Source of the DNA: Thermoanaerobaculales bacterium
Lineage (GTDB): Bacteria > Acidobacteriota > Thermoanaerobaculia > Thermoanaerobaculales > Sulfomarinibacteraceae
Direction of reading: 5' to 3'
Assembly (NCBI GenBank): GCA_035358815.1
Contig: DAOPQC010000002.1
Location: forward strand, 373,306-437,305
Length of the DNA: 64,000 bases
The position numbers and the translations under genes are program-made. Under the pieces are notes generated by a model that saw only the letters and a program-made list of their open reading frames with translations, did no database searches and had not been told where the DNA came from. Position 1 is the stretch's first letter. Every line of letters starts with the position of its first letter. Shown piece after piece: positions 56,208 to 64,000 of the stretch.

Positions 56208-57185
56208 TCAAAACTCCACCTCGATGCCACGCGCCCTCGCCACAGCGAAGATCGCGTCGAAGGTTCTTGCCATGTCCCACGGCGCATCGGCGGGCTCGTG
56301 GCGGAGCTCCCGGTAGGCCCGCTCGACGTTCGCGTAGAGTCGCGCCGGGGCGCGCCACTCGGCGTACGGTCCCAGGTCGATCCGCTTCGAGGCCTCGAGC
56401 GACGTCAACCCGAGCTCGAAGCAGCGCCCCGATTCCTCGCGCACGTACTCCAGGTACGCCCTCATCTCCATCGCCCCTTCGATCCCGCACACGGGGCCGT
56501 GCCCCGGAACGATGACCTCCGGGTCGAGCGAGATGATGAGATCGAGGGCCTCGAGCCACTTCTCGTAGGTGCCGGTCCAGCCGTTGGGGGTGCACTGGCG
56601 GAAGATCACGTCGCCGGTGAACAGCACGCCCTCGCTCGGCACGTGAACGATCGTGTCGCCGGCCTGGTGGCACGGCCCCACGAAGATCAGGTGAGCCTCC
56701 GTGCCATCGAGGTCCAGAATGTGTCGCTCGTCGAACAGGGCCGTCGGCAGCACCAGGTGGACTCCGTCGAGGTCGTAGTCCTCCTTCAGCTGCCTGGCGA
56801 TGGCCAGCGCGCCGGGGTGGATCGCCCGGAGCGCGCATCGGGAGAGGAAGCGATCGGCAGCGTCGAGCAGCTCCTGGAACTCCTTCGGGTCGGCGACATG
56901 CCGCATGCGCTCGGCCGCCGTCCGATGGGCAATGATGTCGGCCCCTTCGAAGAGCTGGTTGCCCCAGACGTGGTCGCCGTCCTCATGCGTGTTGACCACG
57001 CGCTTCGGCATGCCCGGCCAGACCTTTCCGAACAGCTCGATCATCTGGCGTCCGTGGGCCAGGTCTGACTGCGTGTCGATGACCACTCCGCCGCCCCGAT
57101 TGATGAGCCCCGAGTTCGCGTCGCACACCCGGTTCTTCTCGTTCAGGACCGCGAAGCAGCTCTCGCTGACGTGCTGCAGTATCAC
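56208..57185 (-). CDS. Metallo-beta-lactamase-fold hydrolase
   Basis: 325 residues from a GTG. MBL-fold blocks are ANSGLINRGGGVVIDTQSD, the metal motif NTHEDGDHVWGN (His67, Asp71, His72), FVGPCHQAGDTIVHVP, EGVLFTGDVIF and VIVPGHGPVCG. The usual H-x-H-x-D-H reads H-E-D-G-D-H, so the second His is Asp69. The other metal ligands are kept, so a metal site with altered ligands is likely. There is no signal peptide, so it is cytoplasmic. It lies 26 bp upstream of the first sulfatase gene and may act on a desulfated product or a related ester. Confidence 0.83.
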   Translation of the reverse strand: MILQHVSESCFAVLNEKNRVCDANSGLINRGGGVVIDTQSDLAHGRQMIELFGKVWPGMPKRVVNTHEDGDHVWGNQLFEGADIIAHRTAAERMRHVADPKEFQELLDAADRFLSRCALRAIHPGALAIARQLKEDYDLDGVHLVLPTALFDERHILDLDGTEAHLIFVGPCHQAGDTIVHVPSEGVLFTGDVIFRQCTPNGWTGTYEKWLEALDLIISLDPEVIVPGHGPVCGIEGAMEMRAYLEYVREESGRCFELGLTSLEASKRIDLGPYAEWRAPARLYANVERAYRELRHEPADAPWDMARTFDAIFAVARARGIEVEF

Positions 57186-57305
57186 GAAGGCCTGCCAGTT
57201 CGTTCGCTTCGGACAAGCTCCGAGAGCGGTTCCGCCGTCAATCGATCCACCATCACCGACACCCGCGCGTCCGCGCCCCTCCCGTCGGGCGCCGCCGAAA
57301 TGCTC

Positions 57306-58055
57306 TCAGAACCGAAAGGCCACGCCGAGCTGTGGCCCCGCGGTCAGCACGTCGTAAGCGAAGCGCTCCAGCCCCTCGCCGTCCTCGTAGTCCATGTCGA
57401 TCGCGCGGTAGCCGAGGAGGATCGACACCACCTCGGAGGCGCGGAAGCCGACGTCGGCATACGCGTGCCAGGCCAGGTCCGAGCCCACGCCGAAGCCGCC
57501 GATGTCGCCATGGACGCCGAGCCACCAGCGCGTCGCCAGGGGCGCCGTGACGTGGACGCCGACGAAGGGGTCGACCCAGCTCTTGCTCGCGTCCTCGCTC
57601 GCCCCCGCCATCGGGCCCGAGAGCTCGAGCCCGGTGCCCAGGTCCACCCAGCGCGCACCGGCGAGCAGGATCACGGCGGGCGATGCCCGGTACCCTCCGG
57701 CCACCTCAAACAGGGTCTCTTCCATCGTCGCCGTCGTCGTCGTGGTCCCGCCGGCGACGGCCTGGTCGTCCTCGAGATCCATGAAGATCAGGTCTGAAGA
57801 GATCGCCCAGCGCTCGTTCATCATGTCGAAGTGCACCATGCCGGCGAGATCGAGATTTTCCAGGATGGTGCTGAACGGCACGTCGACCTCGGTCTCGGAG
57901 CCGGCGATGCCGATCGAGCCGTTCATCCCCGCCGCGACCATGTACGGGGCGATCGTGAACTGCCACCCGCCCGGGCCCGACTGAGCCGATGCCCACGGTC
58001 CGACGAGCATCAACGCGATCGTGGCGCAAACGCTCAGCGAAACTCTGGTGCCCAT
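57306..58055 (-). CDS. Outer-membrane beta-barrel protein
   Basis: 249 residues with a signal peptide (about 1-25, GPWASAQ). Barrel strands include WQFTIAPYMVAAGMNGSIGI, LDLAGMVHFDMMNERWAISS, TLFEVAGGYRASPAVILLAG and TRWWLGVHGDIGGFGVGSD, and it ends in QLGVAFRF with terminal Phe. GGGAGGACAGG lies before the ATG. It lies 22 bp after the second sulfatase stop. Probably a small porin-like or structural barrel of the cluster; function unknown. Confidence 0.75.
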   Translation of the reverse strand: MGTRVSLSVCATIALMLVGPWASAQSGPGGWQFTIAPYMVAAGMNGSIGIAGSETEVDVPFSTILENLDLAGMVHFDMMNERWAISSDLIFMDLEDDQAVAGGTTTTTATMEETLFEVAGGYRASPAVILLAGARWVDLGTGLELSGPMAGASEDASKSWVDPFVGVHVTAPLATRWWLGVHGDIGGFGVGSDLAWHAYADVGFRASEVVSILLGYRAIDMDYEDGEGLERFAYDVLTAGPQLGVAFRF

Positions 58056-58077
58056 GCCTGTCCTCCCAGCTGTCGCG

Positions 58078-60438
58078 TCACTTCACCTCGACCGTCACCT
58101 TCGGAATGCGACCGGTGAACCTCGATTTCGCCTCGGCGCCGATCGACTCGACCACCGGGGTCGCGAGGTCGATGCCCACATCCGCGGTCTCGTCGGCCGA
58201 GAAGATGGTGGGTTGGGTGCGCTCGATGCGACCCTCGCCGGCCTTCTCGCCGTTGACGTACAGGGTGCCTGTCCCGCCCTTGCCCGGGCCGCCGCCGTCG
58301 TAGGCGAACTCGAAGCGGATCGTGGACGCGCCGGGCTTGAGGGGTCGGTCAGCCGCGACGGTGAACCGCTCCAGGCCGAGGAAGTTGTAGTCGTAGGCCG
58401 GCACGCCGTCCTTGGCGTAGAGCGCCCAGCCGCCGAAGCGACCGCCCTGCGCGATGATGATGCCGTTGGCGCCGTCTTCGGGCACCTCGACCTCGGCGGT
58501 GATGGTCTTCGACCTGTTCTTGATGTTCAGAAACACGTTCTCGGTCATGCCGGTCATGCCGTCGGCCAGGGTCAGCGAGGTCCTTCCCGCCATCAGGTCG
58601 GGGCGGCCCACGTTGGCGGCGATGATGCGCTCGAACACGCGATCGTCGATCGGCAGCGCGTTGTTCTTCTCGGCCTCGTACATGAACAGCGCCTGCAGGT
58701 CGGCCAGCTTCTCCGTGTACTTCGCCGACAGATCATTGGACAGGCTGAAGTCGCTGCGGGTGTCATAGAGCTCCCAGATGTCCTCGGCGAGCGGCCGACG
58801 CGGCGTGGTTTCCCACGGCGCCCGGTGGACCGTCCGTGCGTACCAGCCGTCATGGTAGATGGCGCGGTTGCCGAACATCTCGAAGTACTGGGTCGTGTGA
58901 CGTTCCGTGGCCTTCCCGTCGTTGAAGGTGTAGACCATGCTGGTCCCGTCCATCGGGCGCTGCGGCACACCGTTGACCACCCTCGGCTCGGGCAGGCCGG
59001 CCGCCTCGAGGATGGTCGGCGCGACGTCGATCACGTGGTGGAACTGGGTGCGCAGCCCGCCGCCGGCCTGGATGCCCCTGGGCCAGTGAATGGCCATGCC
59101 GACCTTGGTGCCGCCGTAGTCCGAGCCCATCTGCTTGGTCCATTTGTAGGGGGTGTCGAACGCCACTGCCCAGCCGGCCGCCATGTGCGGGTAGGTCTCG
59201 GGCCCGCCCCACTTGTCGATCACCTCGAGCATGTCGGGGACGGTCTCCTGCACGCTGTTGAAGTAGGTCATCTCGCTGAACATGCCGTTGCGGCCGCCCT
59301 CGGCGCTGGTGCCGTTGTCGCCGTAGACCAGGATGACCATCGTGTTGTCGAGCTCACCCGTCGCGTCGATCGCCTCGATGACGCGGCCGATCTCGTGGTC
59401 GGTGTACTCGACGAAAGCGGCGAACACCTCGGCCTGGCGGGCATACAGCCGCTTCTCGTCGGCGCTCAGGCTGTCCCAGTCGGGGATGCCCGAAGGCTTC
59501 GGCGCGAGCTGCGTGCCAACGGGAACCACCCCGGCCGCAATCTGTCGCGCCAGGATCTCCTCGCGCAGCCGGTCCCAGCCCTGGTCGAACTTGCCGTGCC
59601 AGCGCGCGATCCACTCGGCCGGCACGTGGTGCGGGGCGTGGGTGGCGCCGGGCGCGAAGTAGACGAAGAACGGCTTGTCCGGCGACAGCGCCTTTTGGAA
59701 CTTGATCCAGGCGGCCGCCTTGTCCGTCATGTCGGTCATGAAGTGGTAGCCCGGGTCGTCGGGCAGCTCGACCGGATGCGTCCCGTCATAGATGAAGGGC
59801 GCCCACTGGTTGGTCTCGCCGCCCAGGAAACCGTAGAACTTGTCGAAGCCCTGGCGGGTCGGCCAGCGGTCGAACGGCCCGGCGGCGCTCGCCTCCCACG
59901 CCGCCAGCTCGTGCCACTTGCCGAAGGCCGCGGTCCCGTAGCCGTTGAGGCGCAGCATCTCGGCGAGCGGGGCCACCTCGGCCGGGATCTGACCGGTGTT
60001 GCCGGGAAACGCAGTGCCCATCTCGATGATCGCGCCCATGTTGTTGACGTGGTGGTTGCGCCCGCTCTTCAGCGCGGCACGGGTCGGCGAGCAGACGGCG
60101 GTGGTGTGGAAGTTGTTGTAGAAGGCCCCGCCGTCGGCCATCCGGTCAAAGGCCGGGGTGCCGACCGGACCGCCGAAGGTGCTCGTGCCGGCGAAGCCGA
60201 GGTCGTCGACGAGCACGAGCAGCACGTTGGGAGCGCCTTCCGGGGCCCGCACGTGGAACTGCTCCGGCGGGGTCGCGTTGCGCACGTCGAGCTCGGTGTA
60301 GACCGGCCGCGCCGGCTCCGGGATCGGCAGCACCGTCCGGTCGAGCGTGTCCGTGCGGGTCTGGCCGGCCGCAGTGCCGCACGGCACGACCAGCAGCCCG
60401 GCGATCGCCAATTGCATCATGACCCGGTTCAATCTCAT
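58078..60438 (-). CDS. Exported type I sulfatase with C-terminal beta-sandwich domain
   Basis: 786 residues. The signal peptide is about 1-25. The core starts APNVLLVLVDDLGFAGTSTF, with the formylglycine motif C-S-P-T-R at 116-120, then GKWHELAAW, FVYFAPGATHAPHHVP, LVYGDNGTSAEGGRNGMFSE and YGGTKVGMAIHWP. About 170 extra residues at the C-terminus (LNIKNRSKTITAEVEVPEDG, GRFGGWALYAKDG, TLYVNGEKAGEGRI) form a concanavalin-like beta-sandwich, as in large AtsA/AtsD-type arylsulfatases. It is a different subfamily from the sulfatase at 54337, so the pair may attack different esters. GAAGGGAG precedes the ATG. No formylglycine-generating enzyme is encoded in this window. Confidence 0.93.
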   Translation of the reverse strand: MRLNRVMMQLAIAGLLVVPCGTAAGQTRTDTLDRTVLPIPEPARPVYTELDVRNATPPEQFHVRAPEGAPNVLLVLVDDLGFAGTSTFGGPVGTPAFDRMADGGAFYNNFHTTAVCSPTRAALKSGRNHHVNNMGAIIEMGTAFPGNTGQIPAEVAPLAEMLRLNGYGTAAFGKWHELAAWEASAAGPFDRWPTRQGFDKFYGFLGGETNQWAPFIYDGTHPVELPDDPGYHFMTDMTDKAAAWIKFQKALSPDKPFFVYFAPGATHAPHHVPAEWIARWHGKFDQGWDRLREEILARQIAAGVVPVGTQLAPKPSGIPDWDSLSADEKRLYARQAEVFAAFVEYTDHEIGRVIEAIDATGELDNTMVILVYGDNGTSAEGGRNGMFSEMTYFNSVQETVPDMLEVIDKWGGPETYPHMAAGWAVAFDTPYKWTKQMGSDYGGTKVGMAIHWPRGIQAGGGLRTQFHHVIDVAPTILEAAGLPEPRVVNGVPQRPMDGTSMVYTFNDGKATERHTTQYFEMFGNRAIYHDGWYARTVHRAPWETTPRRPLAEDIWELYDTRSDFSLSNDLSAKYTEKLADLQALFMYEAEKNNALPIDDRVFERIIAANVGRPDLMAGRTSLTLADGMTGMTENVFLNIKNRSKTITAEVEVPEDGANGIIIAQGGRFGGWALYAKDGVPAYDYNFLGLERFTVAADRPLKPGASTIRFEFAYDGGGPGKGGTGTLYVNGEKAGEGRIERTQPTIFSADETADVGIDLATPVVESIGAEAKSRFTGRIPKVTVEVK

Positions 60439-60480
60439 CAGTGGCTCCCTTCGTCGTGTCGGCGGCGGCCTGCGGCCGCT

Positions 60481-61101
60481 TCAGTACTTGACCATGTACT
60501 TGTTGCCCTCGAGGCAGAGCGAGAACGCCTTCTTGAAGTTCTCCATCTGCTGCGCCGTGGCCTGCTGGCTCTGCTGGGCCTGCTGCTGGGCCTGCTGCGA
60601 CTGCTGCTGCACCTGCTGGCTCGCCTGGGCCTGGGCCTTCCGGGTCTTGTGGCGGGCGAGGACCGCACCCGCCGCAGCGCCGTAGGCGGCGCCCTCGCCC
60701 GGGTCGTCGTTCGCGATCTCGCCGATCAGCGCGCCCGCGGCGGCGCCGCCGACCGCGCCCTTGACGCCGGCACCCTGGCCGGAGGCGGCAATCTGCTGCT
60801 GCTGCTGCTGGGCCTGCTGCTGGGCCTGCTGGGCCTGCTGCTGGCTCTGCTGAGCCTGCTTCTGAAGATCGAAGGGATCGCTGCCTGTGTTCTGCACCGC
60901 CCAGCTGTAGCAGCTGGCCTCGTCAGCCGACTGCTGCTCGGGGGTCTGGCCCGCTGTCGGAAACACGTAGACGTTGAGCGTGGCGGCAAGCGACTTCCCC
61001 GCGGCCGGCGCCGCTGCCGGCTGCTGCGCCTGCGCCGGAAGTGCTCCAGCGAACAGGGTCGCCAGCGCGACCGCGAGCGCGAGCGCGATTTTGGCGTTCA
61101 T
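60481..61101 (-). CDS. Exported Gln-rich glycine-zipper protein
   Basis: 206 residues with a signal peptide (about 1-26, LPAQAQ). Two Gln/Ala tracts (about residues 80-110 and 160-185) flank a glycine-zipper segment GAVGGAAAGALIGEIAND then GAAYGAAAGAVLA. The Gln tracts are encoded by CAG-rich short repeats (60545-60620 and 60790-60865). One Cys lies near each end (EASCYSW, FSLCLEGN). Glycine zippers pack in membranes or oligomers and Gln-rich tracts favour aggregation, so an envelope or amyloid-like role is possible. The ATG at 61101 has AAAGGGGGG upstream; a GTG at 61119 overlapping the previous stop is the alternative. Confidence 0.75.
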   Translation of the reverse strand: MNAKIALALAVALATLFAGALPAQAQQPAAAPAAGKSLAATLNVYVFPTAGQTPEQQSADEASCYSWAVQNTGSDPFDLQKQAQQSQQQAQQAQQQAQQQQQQIAASGQGAGVKGAVGGAAAGALIGEIANDDPGEGAAYGAAAGAVLARHKTRKAQAQASQQVQQQSQQAQQQAQQSQQATAQQMENFKKAFSLCLEGNKYMVKY

Positions 61102-61115
61102 GGTGCTCCCCCCTT

Positions 61116-61553
61116 TCACCGGCCGGCCGAGCCGGCTGCTTCCACGATCGGCGTACAGGCCCCGAACACCGCCACCGAGGCGCCGTCTGTGGCCACGGCG
61201 ACCGTCGCGCGGCCGGTCTGCTCGGAGATGACCCAGCTGAAGGCGCGCCCGTTCTCGAAGCCGTGGAACGAGATGATGCCGCCCTGGCGGATCAAGCCCT
61301 CGATCGAGGTCGCGCGGTTCTCGCCGCTGGCCTTGGTCGTGCTGAGCCGCTTCGCCTCGAGGTCAACCTCGAAGAAATCGGGGATGTTGAGGTTCCACGG
61401 CACGTCGATGCCGCACTCGCCGTCCTCGACGCAGGCGGTGGCCTGGACCGCAGCGCACAGAAACCGGCCGGATCCCGTAAGATCGTCAGCCGCGGCCGTA
61501 CGACCGGCGAGCGCAAGCAGCAGGACCGCAATGAAGATCTTCGCTCTCCCCAT
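61116..61553 (-). CDS. Small secreted protein of unknown function
   Basis: 145 residues with a signal peptide (about 1-22, GRTAAA). Three or four Cys (FLCAAVQATACVEDGECG, GACTP) suggest disulfides. IPDFFEVDLEAKRLSTTK and GIISFHGFENGRAFSWVISE form a compact beta-rich domain. No family is recognised. GGAAGGAG precedes the ATG at 61553. It is the first gene of the minus-strand cluster, 186 bp from the divergent AraC-type regulator. Confidence 0.7.
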   Translation of the reverse strand: MGRAKIFIAVLLLALAGRTAAADDLTGSGRFLCAAVQATACVEDGECGIDVPWNLNIPDFFEVDLEAKRLSTTKASGENRATSIEGLIRQGGIISFHGFENGRAFSWVISEQTGRATVAVATDGASVAVFGACTPIVEAAGSAGR

Positions 61554-61739
61554 GACAGGCTCCTTCCCCTCCTTGGTGGCTGGCCGGCGCCCCCCGTCGT
61601 CACTCTCGGCGGCGGCGGGTGATATCCTCCCGGCAGATCTCCGTAGGTTCGGAGTTGCTCGTGGTGTCATGACCTCGACCGGTGTCCACTTGGAGTTTCA
61701 GGCCGTGCCCCGGAAACGTCTATCGAAATTCCGCAGACA

Positions 61740-62750
61740 ATGACGACAGCTGATCCCGACTCCACCAGCGCCGGTCCTGCCGTCACGGTCACCGAGATCG
61801 ACGAACCCACGGCTGCCGGCGCAGACATCGAGCTGATCGGCCTGGATGCGATGCAGCTCGGCGCCGTGCCCTTTCGGGCGCGAAGGGTCACCGTCCGCCT
61901 CGAGGGGGCAGCGGTGGTCTTCCATTCGACCAACCTCCGCGTGCGGACGCGCACGAGTGTCGCTGGGACGATGATCGCCTACGTCGCGTTCGGTCCGCAC
62001 GCGACAGGGACGGTGAACGGGCTGGCGGTCCGCCCCGGGCTGGTGCTGGCCGTGGAGCCGGGAGCGGAGGCCAGGTTCGTCGTCGACGCCGGCTGGGAGA
62101 GCGTCACGTGCCTGATCTCGCCGCAGGAGCTCAGCGACCATCTGACCGCCCGCCGACGCGAGGGCGAAATTCGCCTCCCGCGCGGCGTGGAGATCCTGCA
62201 GGTGAACGAGGAGAGAGCGCGCACGCTGTTCGACTGGGGCAAGCGGCTGGTCGAGACCGCCGCGCGCCAACCCGCCCTGTTCAACGAGCGAAGGCGGGAG
62301 CGCCTCGCCGCCAGGGTCGAGCTGCTCGAGACGCTCCTGGCAACCCTCGGCGGGGCCGTCGATCACGAGCCCGCCGCCGGCGAGCGGACGCGGCAGGCGC
62401 AGAGCCTCATCGTGAAGAACGCGGAGGACCACGCGCTGTCGCGAGTCGGCGACGACGTCTATGTGAGCGACCTCTGCCGGGCCGCAGGGGTGAGCGAGCG
62501 CACCCTCGAGCACGCGTTCAAGGAGACCATGGGGCTGGCTCCGGTGGCCTACCTGATCCGGCTGCGGCTGCACCGGGTGCGCCGGGCGCTCCTCGCTGCG
62601 TCGCAAGGCTCGACCACGGTCTCGGCCGTGGCGCTCGACTGGGGCTTCTGGCACTTCGGTGACTTCTCGCGCGCCTACAAGGAGTGCTTCGGCGAGCTGC
62701 CGTCGGACACCCTGCGCCGCGAGCCCCCGGCCCCTGGCGCGAAGCAGTAG
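61740..62750 (+). CDS. AraC-family transcriptional regulator
   Basis: 336 residues. The N-terminal half (about 1-200) is a cupin-like sensor region. The C-terminal AraC helix-turn-helix pair (about 222-325) shows VYVSDLCRAAGVSERTLEHAFKETMG-type residues (first HTH) and VSAVALDWGFWHFGDFSRAY then KECFGELPSD (second HTH), followed by a Pro-rich tail. It is divergent from the sulfatase cluster and the only regulator nearby, so it likely controls that cluster and perhaps itself. The inducer may be a sulfate ester or its product; this is inference. Confidence 0.9.
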   Translation: MTTADPDSTSAGPAVTVTEIDEPTAAGADIELIGLDAMQLGAVPFRARRVTVRLEGAAVVFHSTNLRVRTRTSVAGTMIAYVAFGPHATGTVNGLAVRPGLVLAVEPGAEARFVVDAGWESVTCLISPQELSDHLTARRREGEIRLPRGVEILQVNEERARTLFDWGKRLVETAARQPALFNERRRERLAARVELLETLLATLGGAVDHEPAAGERTRQAQSLIVKNAEDHALSRVGDDVYVSDLCRAAGVSERTLEHAFKETMGLAPVAYLIRLRLHRVRRALLAASQGSTTVSAVALDWGFWHFGDFSRAYKECFGELPSDTLRREPPAPGAKQ

Positions 62751-62942
62751 ACCGCTCTCGCCTCCTCGGAATGCACCAGTCCCTTCACTTCCGCGCCCGA
62801 TTCTGCAGCCTGAGTTGAACGTTCACCGCGTCGGCGTCAGCGGGTGGACACAAACCGCCCGGCCCGCGCCCCGGCCCCCCCGGCATTGGCCGCCGGCGAC
62901 TGGCTCGTGGCGGAAGTCCGAGGCGTCGGGCGACCCTCAGAG

Positions 62943-64000
62943 CTACGGCAGCGTGGCGCTCCAGGCGCTGGTGTCGCCGGACTCGAAGCCGTCGGCGAAC
63001 GCCAGTTGACGGAGAATCCGTCCGCGCAGTCCGTTGGCGCTGCTGTTCCACACGACGATGAGGTCTCCCTGGGGCGTCATGTCGATGTCGGGCGCCCACT
63101 GGGAGTAGTAGGTCGTCGTGTTCACCTGGAGCTGACTTCCGACCATGCCACCGCTCGCATCGAAGGCCTGCCCTTGGACGCTGCGATAGGAATCGTCGTC
63201 TCCAGGTGAGCCGTCGCTCGACCAGACCACCTCGAAGCTGCCGTCGGCCATCGCCGCCACTGCGGGTTCGTCCTGAGTGCTGTCGATGTACGAGTTGACC
63301 TGGAAGTCGGTGCCGAGCGGTGTGCCGTCGGCGCCAAAGATGCGGCCCTGGATGCTCAGGGACGAGTCGTCGTTCCCGCCCGACCCTTCGCTGTCCCAGA
63401 CGAAGACGAAGCTGCCATCGCCGGGGCAGGCGACGCGGGGGTTCCTCTGGTCCGAGTTGGCGTACGTGTTCACCTGCTCGTCGCTGCCGATCGGAAGGCC
63501 GTCGGCATCGAAGCGCCGGAGCTGAACGCTCGTCCCCGAGGCGTCTGAGCCGGACGAGCTCTCGCTCTCCCAAGTCACCACGAAGCGGCCATCGGTCGCT
63601 GATGCCACGTCAGGCATGGTCTGGTCGCCGAGAATGGTGGTGTTGACCTGGAAAGGCGGTCCGAGCGGCGAGCCGTCGATGGAGAAGTACCCGGCCTGGA
63701 TGCTGGTGCCGGAGTCGTCGGTCCCACTGGATGAGTCATCGACCCACACGACGATCACCCGCGCCGAGGGGAGCGCAGCCACTCGCGGGTCCCGGGGATA
63801 GGAGAGCACACCGCCGACCACGTCAAAAGGACCCGTGAGCAAGACGGCGCGCGCGGACATGCGGCGCCCCCGTACGAGGGTTTCCTCGGGGGGCCCGAGA
63901 AATGTGGTCTCCCAGACCACCATGAAGTCGTCGACGCCGATCGCGGCGACGTCGACCGGGCGCTGCGACACGAAGTTGATCCCAGAGTCGTCCAGCGCTT
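62943..64000 (-). CDS. Secreted repeat protein with C-terminal tail motif (5' end outside window)
   Basis: At least 350 residues are in the window. The frame is open to the right edge, so the true start lies beyond. It is built of repeats of about 50 residues, each with VVTWES or VVWSSDG, then SxDxSGTSVQ, a F(D/S)xxGxPxGxxFQVN block and a D-x-P-x-VA turn, seen for example at GYFSIDGSPLGPPFQVN, RRFDADGLPIGSDEQVN, RIFGADGTPLGTDFQVN and QAFDASGGMVGSQLQVN. These are beta-propeller-like or solenoid blades of a surface or secreted protein. It ends in FADGFESGDTSAWSATLP, nearly the same tail as the deiminase at 41840-43060. Function unknown. Confidence 0.8.
   Translation of the reverse strand, partial: ALDDSGINFVSQRPVDVAAIGVDDFMVVWETTFLGPPEETLVRGRRMSARAVLLTGPFDVVGGVLSYPRDPRVAALPSARVIVVWVDDSSSGTDDSGTSIQAGYFSIDGSPLGPPFQVNTTILGDQTMPDVASATDGRFVVTWESESSSGSDASGTSVQLRRFDADGLPIGSDEQVNTYANSDQRNPRVACPGDGSFVFVWDSEGSGGNDDSSLSIQGRIFGADGTPLGTDFQVNSYIDSTQDEPAVAAMADGSFEVVWSSDGSPGDDDSYRSVQGQAFDASGGMVGSQLQVNTTTYYSQWAPDIDMTPQGDLIVVWNSSANGLRGRILRQLAFADGFESGDTSAWSATLP

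Overview
The window is a GC-rich chromosomal segment from a Gram-negative bacterium: there are TonB-dependent receptors, an OmpA-family protein, beta-barrel proteins and many signal peptides. A VWFA-related protein of the kind abundant in Acidobacteriota, Oar-like receptors with carboxypeptidase-regulatory N-termini, DUF4388 proteins and several ECF sigma factors point to Acidobacteriota, perhaps Thermoanaerobaculia. That placement is inference. No phage, CRISPR array or rRNA is visible. There is one intact tRNA, tRNA-Arg(TCG).

Layout. 0-6 kb: a cut-off PAS protein, then a MacAB-like ABC exporter operon with two permeases and a small outer-membrane protein. 6.3-9.1 kb: two small membrane proteins, an ECF sigma/anti-sigma pair and MsrA. 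9.1-13 kb: an OmpA-family protein and an S9 prolyl oligopeptidase. 13.2-16.8 kb: a translationally coupled pair, a receiver-PAS-histidine kinase and a receiver-PAS-GGDEF-EAL protein. 17-20.4 kb: methyltransferase and bactofilin (coupled), a DUF4388 protein and TenA. 20.7-30.6 kb: three tandem 999-residue TonB-dependent receptor genes, each with its own promoter-like element and intrinsic terminator. The last two share an 855-bp tract with one mismatch. 30.8-46.9 kb: housekeeping and signalling genes (rubrerythrin, VWFA protein, DUF309, nitroreductase, thioredoxin-GYF fusion, universal stress protein, Ser/Thr kinase-DUF4388, GT39-like membrane protein, PflX-type radical SAM protein, secreted agmatine-deiminase-like enzyme, DNA polymerase I, CoA-type Nudix hydrolase) and the tail of a dead transposase.

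47-52 kb: an intact tRNA-Arg followed by an ECF sigma module carrying two TonB-C-terminal proteins, then an arylsulfotransferase-like lipoprotein. Two further tRNA-Arg pieces lie at 49.9 and 52.0 kb, so the region looks like an accessory segment built at a tRNA gene, although no integrase remains. 52.1-61.6 kb: eight same-strand genes (lipoprotein, two outer-membrane proteins, two formylglycine-type sulfatases, a metallo-beta-lactamase-fold hydrolase, a Gln-rich glycine-zipper protein and a small secreted protein), with a divergent AraC regulator at 61.7 kb. This looks like a sulfate-ester utilisation locus. The window ends in the 3' part of a large secreted repeat protein.

Two things stand out beyond the genes. 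First, the intergenic DNA carries a dispersed composite repeat: degenerate GGGAAC or GGAAGC hexamers next to G/C-rich CCCCTAT-type runs, often as inverted arms around a short core and with G-quadruplex potential. Second, two unrelated secreted proteins end in the same 18-residue tail, FADGFESGD-x-S-x-WS-x3-P, which looks like a C-terminal sorting signal. Several genes also have a TANNNT hexamer 6-8 nt before the ATG and no Shine-Dalgarno, suggesting leaderless mRNAs.
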